DNA of 64,000 nt, from NCBI RefSeq assembly GCF_025465995.1, contig NZ_JANLNY010000024.1, positions 62,001-126,000 on the forward strand. Direction: 5' to 3'. Source of the stretch: Pseudomonas sp. 5P_3.1_Bac2. Its GTDB lineage: Bacteria; Pseudomonadota; Gammaproteobacteria; Pseudomonadales; Pseudomonadaceae. Shown in pieces: positions 8,781 to 16,580 of this stretch. The notes under the pieces were generated by a model that saw only the letters and a program-made list of their open reading frames with translations, searched no databases and had not been told where the DNA came from. Position 1 is the stretch's first letter. Every line of letters starts with the position of its first letter. A program made the position numbers and the translations under genes.

Positions 8781-9549
8781 GACTGGGCAAGCGTACTTGT
8801 TGCTCGTTGTAGGCGCTGCTGGGCGGCAGGCGTAGCTCAAGCTGCCCCGCTTGGGCTAACTCACTGGCGCGCCAGTCGAGGAAGAAGTCAGTGGGGAAAA
8901 ACCCGTCCTGCGCTGCCATGGCATCCGCCATTACCTGCCCCAGAGGTCGCCACTGTTGGCTGCAACTGCGCAGCATGGGTGCATCGACGAGGGCATGGCT
9001 GTGGGCCTGAAAGTGCCCGGCCAGCCAGGTGCGAATCGGTTGGTTAGCCTGTACGGCGTGTTGCCAATCCTCAGCCAACTGTTGACGACGCTCGGGGTCA
9101 AGCCGCGTGCGCTGGGTGTACAGCTCGACTAGCTCAGCAGGCGAGCGCAGCGATACCGCTTTGCGCGGTGGCCGCTGTGGATTAGCGCAGGCCACTTCCC
9201 ACAACGACACGCGGCTGCCTTGCAGTGCATGGGCGACGCGGGCCAGCAGCAGTTGCTCGCTGCAACTGTCGCCGGTCCAGACCGTCACGTCCTGCCCGTC
9301 TTGACCAAGCTGACTGAGCCAGTTGGCGTCGGTGCTGAGATCAGCGGGTAAGTCCGGCATGGCTCGTGCGGCTTGCGGCCACACGGCTTGCCAGAATTGG
9401 GCGCGGGCTTGGCAGGGCGGACTGTCGATGTCCGCCAGCGGCCCTACCGCTAAATCATCACGCAGCACCCGCAGTTGTTGCGCGGCGGCCTCGCCGATGA
9501 CGTGGGTGACCCCTGGTACGGCTAAGTCACCACAGACTAAATGCCACAT
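8761..9549 (-). CDS. DUF1835 domain protein
   Basis: 262 residues. The beginning MWHLVCGDLAVPGV, then LRDDLAVGPL about residue 30 and VTVWTGDSCSEQLLL near 90, match the DUF1835 layout; the C-terminal half (PADLSTD onwards) corresponds to the companion DUF3658-like region. Function is unknown. It converges on the binding-protein gene, overlapping by 20 bases. It stands 72 bases beyond yheV on the same strand. Confidence 0.75.
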   Translation of the reverse strand: MWHLVCGDLAVPGVTHVIGEAAAQQLRVLRDDLAVGPLADIDSPPCQARAQFWQAVWPQAARAMPDLPADLSTDANWLSQLGQDGQDVTVWTGDSCSEQLLLARVAHALQGSRVSLWEVACANPQRPPRKAVSLRSPAELVELYTQRTRLDPERRQQLAEDWQHAVQANQPIRTWLAGHFQAHSHALVDAPMLRSCSQQWRPLGQVMADAMAAQDGFFPTDFFLDWRASELAQAGQLELRLPPSSAYNEQQVRLPSLSQPVT

Positions 9550-9621
9550 AGACCCTCCTTGATCAGCGCTGTTACATGGCAGAGCATCGAGTGCAGCGGT
9601 GCATGCACCACTACGAAGTGT

Positions 9622-9888
9622 TTACTTCTTCAGCTTGGGATTGGGGAAAAACTGCACGGCCTGTACTTTTGGGTCCGGCGCCTTAGGTTTCAGCGCACTG
9701 ATATTGACCCGGGTCGGCAGCTCACCGGGGATCGAGTTGCCGCGTTCATCCAAGGTGTCGGCATAGCCGCACGCCACGCATTCGCGGTGCGGCACGCCAT
9801 CGACATTCCACATCTGGATCTTGTCGCTTTCGCTGCACGCCGGGCACACGGCACCGGCGATAAAACGCTTAGGGCTGACCTGGCTCAT
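9622..9888 (-). CDS. yheV: YheV family zinc-ribbon protein
   Basis: 88 residues. Two cysteine pairs, CPAC near residue 15 and CVAC near 38, form a putative zinc ribbon, and the tail is basic (NPKLKK). It is the usual partner of prlC in gammaproteobacteria: its ATG overlaps the prlC stop by four bases (ATGA), so the two are translationally coupled. Role unknown; the ribbon suggests nucleic-acid or protein binding. Confidence 0.85.
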   Translation of the reverse strand: MSQVSPKRFIAGAVCPACSESDKIQMWNVDGVPHRECVACGYADTLDERGNSIPGELPTRVNISALKPKAPDPKVQAVQFFPNPKLKK

Positions 9889-11933
9889 GCGGCCTCCGCA
9901 CTGAGGCCCAAGTGGCGCAGCAGGGCGTCAATGCTCGGCTCACGACCACGGAAGTCGACAAACAGCACCATCGGCTCCTGCGAGCCGCCACGGGCCAGAA
10001 TCGCCTCGCGGAAGGCGCGGCCGGTTTGCGGGTTAAGCACGCCTTCTTCCTCGAATTTGGAGAAGGCATCGGCCGACAAAACTTCCGCCCACTTATAGCT
10101 GTAGTAACCCGCAGCGTAACCGCCGGCAAAAATGTGCGCGAAGCTGTTCGGGAAGCGGTTGTAGGCTGGCGGTTGCATCACGCTGACTTCCTGGCGGATA
10201 CCTGCCAGCACGTCGAGCACGCTGCGGCCGTCGCCGTGGGTGGCGTGCAGCTCGAAGTCGAACAGGCTGAACTCGATCTGGCGCACCATCATCAGGCCGG
10301 AGTGGAAGTTCTTCGCCGCGAGCATTTTATCCAGCAGGTCTTGTGGCAGCGCCGCGCCCGTTTCGTAGTGGCCGCTGATCAGGGCCAGGCCTTGCGGCTC
10401 CCAGCACCAGTTCTCCATAAACTGGCTTGGCAGCTCCACCGCATCCCACGCCACACCGTTGATGCCCGAGGCGCCGGCATGCTCAACGCGGGTCAGCAGG
10501 TGATGCAGGCCATGGCCGAATTCGTGGAACAACGTGGTGACTTCATCATGGGTCAGCAGCGCGGGCTTATCACCCACTGCCGGAGTGAAATTACACACCA
10601 GGTTGGCGACTGGCGTGATCAGTTTGCCCTGTACATCGCGGCGTTTATCACGGGCGCCATCCATCCACGCACCGCCACGTTTGTTGGCGCGGGCATACAG
10701 ATCGAAGAAGAAACGCCCAACCGTCTGGCCGTTCTCGCTGATCTCAAACAGGCGCACGTCGGGGTGCCAGCCGTCGAACTCGTGCAGCTCCTGAATCTGG
10801 ATGCCGTAGAGCTTCTCGACAATGGCGAACAGGCCGCCGAGCACCTTATCGATCGGGAAGTACGGACGCAGAATTTCCTGGGAGATGCTGTAGCGCTGCT
10901 CTTGCAGTTTTTCGCTGTAGTAGGTGGCGTCCCAGCTTTGCAGATCGGCGCAACCTTGGCTGGCGGCAAAGGCTTTGAGCTCTTGCAGATCCTGTTCGGC
11001 AAACGGCTTGCTGCGCACGGCCAGATCGCGCAGGAAGTGCAGGACCTGATCAGTGCTATCCGCCATCTTGCTGGCCAGGCTCAGCTCGGCGTAATTGGCA
11101 AAGCCCAGCAGCTTGGCCAGCTCTTGGCGCAGGGCGAGGATTTCCAGCATCACCGGGCCGTTATTGTTTTGCCCCGCTTTCGGACCTTGGTCGGAGGCGC
11201 GGGTGCTGTAAGCGCGATAGACCTCTTCGCGCAGGGCGCGGTCGTTGGCGTAGGTCATCACGGCGATATAGCTGGGGAACTCCAGGCTGATCAGCCAGCC
11301 ATCCAGCCCCTTGGCTTGAGCAGCCTGTTTCATCTGCGCCTTCGCCGAGTCGGTGAGGCCATCCAGCGCCGCCTCGTCGGTGACCTGTTTGGTCCACGCT
11401 TGGGTGGCATCCAGCAGTTGGTTGGAGAACTTGCTGGACAGCTCCGAGAGCTTCATCTGGATCTCGCCGTAACGCTGTTGCTCGGCCTGCGGCAGATCAA
11501 TACCGGACAGACGGAAGTCGCGCAGGGCGTGTTCGAGGATGGTCTTTTGCGCCACATCAAAAGCGGCCGCCGCCGGACTGTTGGCCAAGCCTTGATAAGC
11601 CTGGAACAGCGGCTGATTCTGGCCAATTTCGGTCCAGTAGGCCGACAGTTTGGGCAGGCACGCCTCGTAAGCGGCGCGCAGTTCAGCGTTGTTGCACACG
11701 GCGTTGAGGTGACTGATCGGGCTCCAGGCCTGGCCCAGGCGCGCGCCCAGCTCATCTAAGGCCAGCACTAAAGCGTCCCAGCTCGGGTTGGCGGCTTGCT
11801 GCTCCAGCAGCTTGGCCATGGCCGCGCGGTTGTCGGCGAGAATGGCATCGATGGCCGGCTCGACATGTTCCGGACGAATGGCCGAGTAGGGTGGCAGATC
11901 AAAGGCTTGTAGCAGCGGATTAGTAGCAGTCAC
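9885..11933 (-). CDS. prlC: Oligopeptidase A (M3 metallopeptidase)
   Basis: 682 residues. The zinc site TLFHEFGHGLHHLL (HEXXH) is intact, and the surrounding VCNFTPAVGDKPALL and GGYAAGYYSYKWAEVLSAD segments are standard for PrlC/OpdA. It is a cytosolic peptidase that degrades signal peptides and short peptides. The upstream 32 codons of the open frame are poor, and the family normally begins TATNPLLQ, so I place the start at the GTG at 11933. Operon with yheV. Confidence 0.93.
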   Translation of the reverse strand: MTATNPLLQAFDLPPYSAIRPEHVEPAIDAILADNRAAMAKLLEQQAANPSWDALVLALDELGARLGQAWSPISHLNAVCNNAELRAAYEACLPKLSAYWTEIGQNQPLFQAYQGLANSPAAAAFDVAQKTILEHALRDFRLSGIDLPQAEQQRYGEIQMKLSELSSKFSNQLLDATQAWTKQVTDEAALDGLTDSAKAQMKQAAQAKGLDGWLISLEFPSYIAVMTYANDRALREEVYRAYSTRASDQGPKAGQNNNGPVMLEILALRQELAKLLGFANYAELSLASKMADSTDQVLHFLRDLAVRSKPFAEQDLQELKAFAASQGCADLQSWDATYYSEKLQEQRYSISQEILRPYFPIDKVLGGLFAIVEKLYGIQIQELHEFDGWHPDVRLFEISENGQTVGRFFFDLYARANKRGGAWMDGARDKRRDVQGKLITPVANLVCNFTPAVGDKPALLTHDEVTTLFHEFGHGLHHLLTRVEHAGASGINGVAWDAVELPSQFMENWCWEPQGLALISGHYETGAALPQDLLDKMLAAKNFHSGLMMVRQIEFSLFDFELHATHGDGRSVLDVLAGIRQEVSVMQPPAYNRFPNSFAHIFAGGYAAGYYSYKWAEVLSADAFSKFEEEGVLNPQTGRAFREAILARGGSQEPMVLFVDFRGREPSIDALLRHLGLSAEAA

Positions 11934-12364
11934 GACCAGGCACCTGTAACGAGTAAGGAAGCTGCCCTGGCCCCAGGCGCACGTGCGGCTTGGGGGCGGG
12001 CGGAAAGGGTTAACTGCGCAGCCAGCCACGCAGGGATAACCCTCAACATGGGTGCCATCTTAATTACAATCAAGGTCTGGCGCAGCCTTAGGTTCTGCAC
12101 GAAAAGCCTGCGGGCGACGATCAGACCGGGCAAAAACTGCTGAGTCAGCGCAGTTTGCGCGGGGCAATGAGGCCTCTGACGCGGTTTTTAACGAAGCAGC
12201 ACCAAGCTCAAGCGTTTGTTGTCTCAGCCAGCATTGTTCGATCCAGCCCGCTAAACAGGCACAAAATGCTTAGGTACACAGCGTAAACTGCACGTTTTGC
12301 CCGCAGGCGCTTGGTCTTTGCCGCGCTCGGCGGGACTTGGTTCAGGTTTAAAGAGGTTTGCATC
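11934..12364. other. 431-bp divergent intergenic region
   Basis: No gene is supported between prlC and the carbonic-anhydrase-like gene. At 12087-12105 it carries CTTAGG followed by TCTGCACGAAAA, a motif seen again twice, in opposite orientations, at 44302-44387. AAAGAGG just before 12365 is the ribosome site of the next gene. No clear sigma-70 promoter stood out by eye. Confidence 0.5.
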
Positions 12365-12907
12365 GTGGCCATTCGTACTTTCCAGCAACACACGCCCATC
12401 CTTGGCGAGCGCGTCTTTGTCGATGCCACTGCGGTGGTGTTGGGCGATGTAGAAATCGGCGCGGACAGCTCGGTGTGGCCGCTCACCGTGATCCGTGGCG
12501 ACATGCACCGCATCCGTATCGGCGCGCGCAGCAGCATTCAGGATGGCAGTGTGCTGCATATCACCCACGCCGGACCGTTTAACCCCGATGGTTACCCCTT
12601 GTTGATCGGCGATGAAGTGACGGTGGGGCACAAAGTGCTGCTGCACGGCTGCACCTTGGGTAATCGGATTTTGGTCGGCATGGGCAGCATCGTCATGGAC
12701 GGTGCCGTGGTGGAGGATGAAGTCATCATCGGCGCCGGCAGTCTGGTACCACCGGGCAAGCGGCTTGAAAGCGGTTTTTTATACGTCGGCAGCCCAGTCA
12801 AACAAGCGCGGCCATTAACCGAGAAAGAGCGCAACTTTTTCAGCTACAGCGCCGGCAACTATGTGCGCTTAAAAGACCAGCATCTGCAGGCAGGCTATGC
12901 CCAATGA
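12365..12907 (+). CDS. Gamma-carbonic anhydrase-like hexapeptide protein
   Basis: 180 residues from a GTG preceded by AAAGAGG. Left-handed beta-helix hexapeptide repeats run through DATAVVLGDVEIGADSSVWP to VGSPVKQARPL. Metal-ligand candidates are in SVLHITH, IGDEVTVGHKVLLHGCTLG and the H/H pair around residues 70-95, as in YrdA/CaiE-type gamma carbonic anhydrases. Whether it hydrates CO2 is not known for most members. The stop overlaps the next ATG (ATGA), so it is coupled to the HAD phosphatase. Confidence 0.85.
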   Translation: MAIRTFQQHTPILGERVFVDATAVVLGDVEIGADSSVWPLTVIRGDMHRIRIGARSSIQDGSVLHITHAGPFNPDGYPLLIGDEVTVGHKVLLHGCTLGNRILVGMGSIVMDGAVVEDEVIIGAGSLVPPGKRLESGFLYVGSPVKQARPLTEKERNFFSYSAGNYVRLKDQHLQAGYAQ

Positions 12908-13572
12908 GCCTGCGCGTATTGCCCTATCAATATGTGTTGTTTGACTTAGACGGCACCCTCACCGATCCCCGTGAGGGCATCACCCGTTCGGTGCAATACG
13001 CGCTGAATAAGCTGGGCATCGCCGCGCCGGATCTGCAAGCCCTGGAGCACTTTATCGGCCCGCCGCTGCTGCAATGCTTTATGCACAGCTATGACCTCGA
13101 CGAAGCCACGGCTTGGCAGGCGGTGCAGTTTTATCGCGAGCGCTTTGCCGTCAGTGGCCTGTATGAAAACCAGCTGTTTGCCGGCATCCATGAACTGCTG
13201 CAATTGCTCACCGAGCAGCAGCGCACGCTGTATATCGCCACCAGCAAACCGAAGGTGTTCGCCGAACAAATCGCTGCGCACTTCGATTTCGCCCGTTACT
13301 TCAAAGTGATCTACGGCAGCGAGCTGGACGGTACGCGCACTAACAAAGTCGAGCTGCTTGCCCATCTGCTGACGCAGGAACAACTGCCAGCCGAACAATG
13401 CCTGATGATCGGCGACCGTAAACACGACCTCCTCGGCGCCCACGCCAACGGCCTGCACAGCGCTGCTGTGGGCTACGGCTTTGGCAGCGAGGAAGAACTG
13501 AGCAGCCATAATCCCGCCTATCACTTTGCGACCTTGGCGCAACTGCATCAGCACTTTGCCTTGGGGCGTTAG
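12904..13572 (+). CDS. HAD phosphatase, phosphoglycolate phosphatase-like
   Basis: 222 residues. HAD motif I is VLFDLDGTLTD, motif II is IATSKPK (Thr/Ser), and motifs III/IV are MIGDRKHDLLGAH. The small helical cap places it with Gph/PGPase-like subfamily IA enzymes; substrate not determined. Coupled to the upstream gamma-carbonic-anhydrase-like gene by a 4-base overlap. It is the last chromosomal core gene before the CRISPR locus. Confidence 0.85.
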   Translation: MSLRVLPYQYVLFDLDGTLTDPREGITRSVQYALNKLGIAAPDLQALEHFIGPPLLQCFMHSYDLDEATAWQAVQFYRERFAVSGLYENQLFAGIHELLQLLTEQQRTLYIATSKPKVFAEQIAAHFDFARYFKVIYGSELDGTRTNKVELLAHLLTQEQLPAEQCLMIGDRKHDLLGAHANGLHSAAVGYGFGSEEELSSHNPAYHFATLAQLHQHFALGR

Positions 13573-13624
13573 CAGGTCGGCGCACCGTACGGCTTAGCCG
13601 CGAATTTAGCGTTAGGCGCAACCC

Positions 13625-13648
13625 GTATTTTCGCGGACGCGAAAATAC
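13625..13648. repeat. Perfect 11-bp palindrome with 2-bp centre
   Basis: GTATTTTCGCG and CGCGAAAATAC flank GA. It lies 52 bases beyond the HAD gene stop. It could end or stabilise the transcript, but there is no T run; a dimeric-protein operator is another possibility. Confidence 0.6.
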
Positions 13649-13661
13649 CAACACGGTTTTC

Positions 13662-13747
13662 TTAGGCTGCCGAGCAGGCAGCTCAGAAAACCTGATGAGG
13701 AGTACAGGCCTGCGCGGAAGCTCACTGCCGCATAGGCAGCTCAGAAA
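13662..13747 (+). CRISPR. Orphan two-repeat unit in inverted orientation
   Basis: At 13720-13747 is a 28-base I-F repeat matching array 1 at 26 of 28 positions, differing in the first two bases, with an intact CTGCC-GCATA-GGCAG hairpin and CTCAGAAA handle. It reads on the plus strand, opposite to array 1. At 13662-13689 a degenerate copy (20 of 28) keeps CTGCC...GGCAGCTCAGAAA. They are separated by 30 bases (13690-13719), not the 32 used in both real arrays. It could be a decayed mini-array, or a crRNA-like regulatory RNA read through from the HAD gene. No target was recognised. Confidence 0.6.
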
Positions 13748-13766
13748 TCACCGTGCTGCCCACAGC

Positions 13767-13810
13767 GGTATAACGCTGATTTCATGGCCTTACAGGAGGC
13801 GCGTTATACC
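13767..13810. repeat. Perfect 10-bp inverted repeat enclosing AGGAGG
   Basis: GGTATAACGC at 13767-13776 and GCGTTATACC at 13801-13810 are exact reverse complements around a 24-base loop. The loop contains AGGAGG at 13794-13799, a strong ribosome-site sequence with no convincing gene after it. It lies between the orphan repeats and the leader-distal end of array 1. Confidence 0.6.
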
Positions 13811-13877
13811 TTGAAGGAACAACGCCAAAGCACCTAAAAACGTAGTTGTACGGTGAGTCGTTGCTTGGAGTCTGTAT

Positions 13878-15885
13878 TTTTTGAGCTGCCTATACGGCAG
13901 TGAAGGGCTATTGCCGGATCGCTCCGCGAGGTTCCCATTTCTGAGCTGCCTATACGGCAGTGAAGCAAGTTGCGCGTGAAGTCCATGCCCAGCGCATTTT
14001 CTGAGCTGCCTATGCGGCAGTGAAGCTCTAGGCTGGACCGTGACAGCCACCGGCTATTTTCTGAGCTGCCTATGTGGCAGTGAAGGGCATGAGCAAATTC
14101 GCCGACTTTATTCGTCATTTCTGAGCTGCCTATACGGCAGTGAAGGGCAGGCCGTATAGCACGGGTTATACCTCCATTTTCTGAGCTGCCTATACGGCAG
14201 TGAAGAAAGTGTCGGTGCGTGCGTGGCAATACTGGGATTTCTGAGCTGCCTATACGGCAGTGAAGGATCCAGAGCGCTGAAAAAATCCGGGTTAAGCTTT
14301 CTGAGCTGCCTATACGGCAGTGAAGGCCCGCGTGGTTTACGGCTCGTCTGCTGATAATTTCTGAGCTGCCTATACGGCAGTGAAGGTAACAACATCAGAC
14401 ATTTGATTACGCTACTGTTTCTGAGCTGCCTATACGGCAGTGAAGCGGAGGCCGGCCAAGTGTTCCGCTTGGTGTCGTTTTTGAGCTGCCTATACGGCAG
14501 TGAAGGCTAGGCATTCAAGGGCGAACTGCACGGGGTATTTCTGAGCTGCCTATACGGCAGTGAAGATGTTGTGTGCGACGCGGGCCGGACTTGACCATTT
14601 CTGAGCTGCCTATGCGGCAGTGAAGTGGCGACTTCATTAGTCCGCGCTCTGGCCGCTTTTCTGAGCTGCCTATGCGGCAGTGAAGGGCGCTTTGCACAGT
14701 GAGCCGGTCAGCTACCGTTTCTGAGCTGCCTATGCGGCAGTGAAGCTGATGCCGAGTCTATCAACGCCTGCCTTGTCTTTCTGAGCTGCCTATGCGGCAG
14801 TGAAGGCTGGCTGATGAGAATGACGGCCGCGTGGTGCTTTCTGAGCTGCCTATGCGGCAGTGAAGCTGTGCTGATTGACTTGATCAATACGGGGGAATTT
14901 CTGAGCTGCCTATGCGGCAGTGAAGTAGTTGCCGGCGAGCAGATTTGACCTCATTGATTTCTGAGCTGCCTATGCGGCAGTGAAGGCCGAGAAGCAATTC
15001 GCCGCGTCGCTGCCGAGTTTCTGAGCTGCCTATGCGGCAGTGAAGATAGGACTCGCGCGTCTCGCTTCAGCCGATAATTTCTGAGCTGCCTATGCGGCAG
15101 TGAAGCGTGCTCTTCTAGTGACGGCGTTTTTTGTTCATTTCTGAGCTGCCTATGCGGCAGTGAAGGCGCGTCACGTTATCGCGTCATGCCTTGTTGATTT
15201 CTGAGCTGCCTATGCGGCAGTGAAGGAAGCACGCGAAACTGGCCGCCGCAGCCCGCATTTCTGAGCTGCCTATGCGGCAGTGAAGAGAAACGTTAAGCCC
15301 TGCCACTTGCTGATCACTTTCTGAGCTGCCTATGCGGCAGTGAAGCCGTAACTCCAGCGACTGCAAGCGTTGCCGAATTTCTGAGCTGCCTATGCGGCAG
15401 TGAAGCAGACGCCCCGGAAGTTGAAGCTTTCGCAGATTTTCTGAGCTGCCTATGCGGCAGTGAAGCCCAAGGCGATTCAGTGGGAGCTGATCACCGTTTT
15501 CTGAGCTGCCTATGCGGCAGTGAAGCCAGCAGATTAACGACTGAGCCAACGCCGGCTTTTCTGAGCTGCCTATGCGGCAGTGAAGCCTTAAGCCTGTTTA
15601 GCCGCAGCAGGCGCGGCTTTCTGAGCTGCCTATGCGGCAGTGAAGAAACACTGCCTGATGGTGCAATTCACTGCGCCTTTCTGAGCTGCCTATGCGGCAG
15701 TGAAGCAGTTTGTACTCGACGGTCGCGCAAGTGCTGATTTCTGAGCTGCCTATGCGGCAGTGAAGGGTAGCAATGCGCTCACCGCCGCCTTCATCCATTT
15801 CTGAGCTGCCTATGCGGCAGTGAAGGCACGGGTGCAATCGCAGGTGTGGCGGCGGCTTTTCTGAGCTGCCTATGCGGCAGTGAAG
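13878..15885 (-). CRISPR. Type I-F CRISPR array 1: 34 repeats, 33 spacers
   Basis: Repeats of 28 bases recur at exactly 60-base intervals with 32-base spacers. In crRNA sense they read on the minus strand: CTTCA, hairpin CTGCC-loop-GGCAG, then handle CTCAGAAA. Hairpin loops are GTATA at 13878, 13938 and 14118-14538; GCATA at 13998 and from 14598 to the leader; ACATA at 14058. The repeats at 13878 and 14478 have CTCAAAAA handles. The leader is at 15886-16013, so young spacers are at the high-coordinate end. No two spacers looked identical by eye. Confidence 0.98.
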
Positions 15886-16013
15886 TAGAGGTTAAACCGC
15901 CACGCCCCCTATGGAGCAAGGGTTATGGCGGTATTGAGGTTGAAAACCCTTATTTTTGGATTAAATCTAAGTTGTTGATTTTTAAAGAGCTTAAATTTTT
16001 TGCGAAAAAAGGG
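15886..16013 (-). promoter_or_regulatory. Leader of array 1
   Basis: An AT-rich stretch between the cas6f stop and the first repeat. In the direction of transcription it has a GACCCT motif followed by a T run, an IHF site, and CTCTA just before the first repeat. The leader of array 2 has the same elements at the same spacing, so they are related by descent. It should hold the array promoter and the integration signals. Confidence 0.8.
15968..15980 (-). promoter_or_regulatory. IHF-binding site in leader 1
   Basis: AATCAACAACTTA on the minus strand fits the IHF consensus WATCAANNNNTTR at every position. It ends 82 bases from the first repeat, exactly as in leader 2. IHF bends type I-F leaders to direct Cas1-Cas2/3 integration, so this placement is functionally meaningful. 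Confidence 0.8.
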
Positions 16014-16577
16014 TCAGAACCAGGGCACGGTGGCGGTACTGCTCAGACCGTATTGGTTGAAGGCTCCGGGTTGTGGGCTGTTAAGCAGTGGTCCGTGGCG
16101 GATAAACAGGTGGAAGGGTTGCCCGCTGCTGTTGCTGCGGGTGATGACGTAGGGCAGATCGCTGCGTTTGGCGGCACTGTCCGGGATGCGGGCTTTGGCT
16201 TCTGCTTCGCTGATGCCGTGACGTTTGATCAGACGCCGCCGCGCTCGCTCCGGATTGCTGTCCACTTGAACGCGGCTGACCGCGCGATGCTTGGCCGTGG
16301 CCGGAACAGCGCTGACTGCGCTGATCTGCACATGGTCGCGCATGCCGGTTAGCCAGTTGAGCGTCAACAGGTGCTGCAATGCATCTGCCGGGCCATGTAC
16401 GCGCAGGCAGTCGCCCAGCCCGTGAGCGCCGGATTTCACTGTCGGGAAGCTGATACCCACGTCATTACGGCGCAGATCGCTCAGACCTCGGTGCAGTTTG
16501 CTGAACAGGGCGCTCATCAACTGCGCTTGGGCAAACTCCGGGTCGGGCAGCAGTTTTAAGTCAAGGTAATGGTCCAT
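16014..16577 (-). CDS. cas6f: Cas6f (Csy4) crRNA endoribonuclease
   Basis: 187 residues. It cuts pre-crRNA at the base of the repeat hairpin and stays bound to the 3' stem-loop. His29 in KLHRGL matches the catalytic His29 of P. aeruginosa Csy4; the arginine-rich helix ERARRRLIKRH at about 110-120 would dock in the hairpin groove; SSGQPFHLFI and the final Phe are family features. It begins three bases after csy3 ends and is the last gene of the cas operon, followed directly by the leader of array 1. Both arrays carry the CTGCC/GGCAG stem it needs. Confidence 0.96.
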   Translation of the reverse strand: MDHYLDLKLLPDPEFAQAQLMSALFSKLHRGLSDLRRNDVGISFPTVKSGAHGLGDCLRVHGPADALQHLLTLNWLTGMRDHVQISAVSAVPATAKHRAVSRVQVDSNPERARRRLIKRHGISEAEAKARIPDSAAKRSDLPYVITRSNSSGQPFHLFIRHGPLLNSPQPGAFNQYGLSSTATVPWF

Positions 16578-16580
16578 GGC

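Noticed and set aside
9912..11759. 615-codon plus-strand frame opposite prlC
   Set aside because: Antisense shadow of a high-GC gene; no family resemblance, while the minus strand encodes a complete oligopeptidase A.
13605..13613. GCGTTAGGC, resembling an integron attC core
   Set aside because: No matching RYYYAAC partner lies 50-120 bases upstream and no cassette gene or integrase is present. The inverted repeat at 13767-13810 also fails the GTTRRRY rule.
13834..15837. Open frames of 60-139 codons with repeated LHCRIGSSE or LSCLCGSE segments
   Set aside because: They are translations of the 28-base repeats in array 1 at 60-base period (20 codons), not genes. The same holds for frames at 24553-26276 in array 2.
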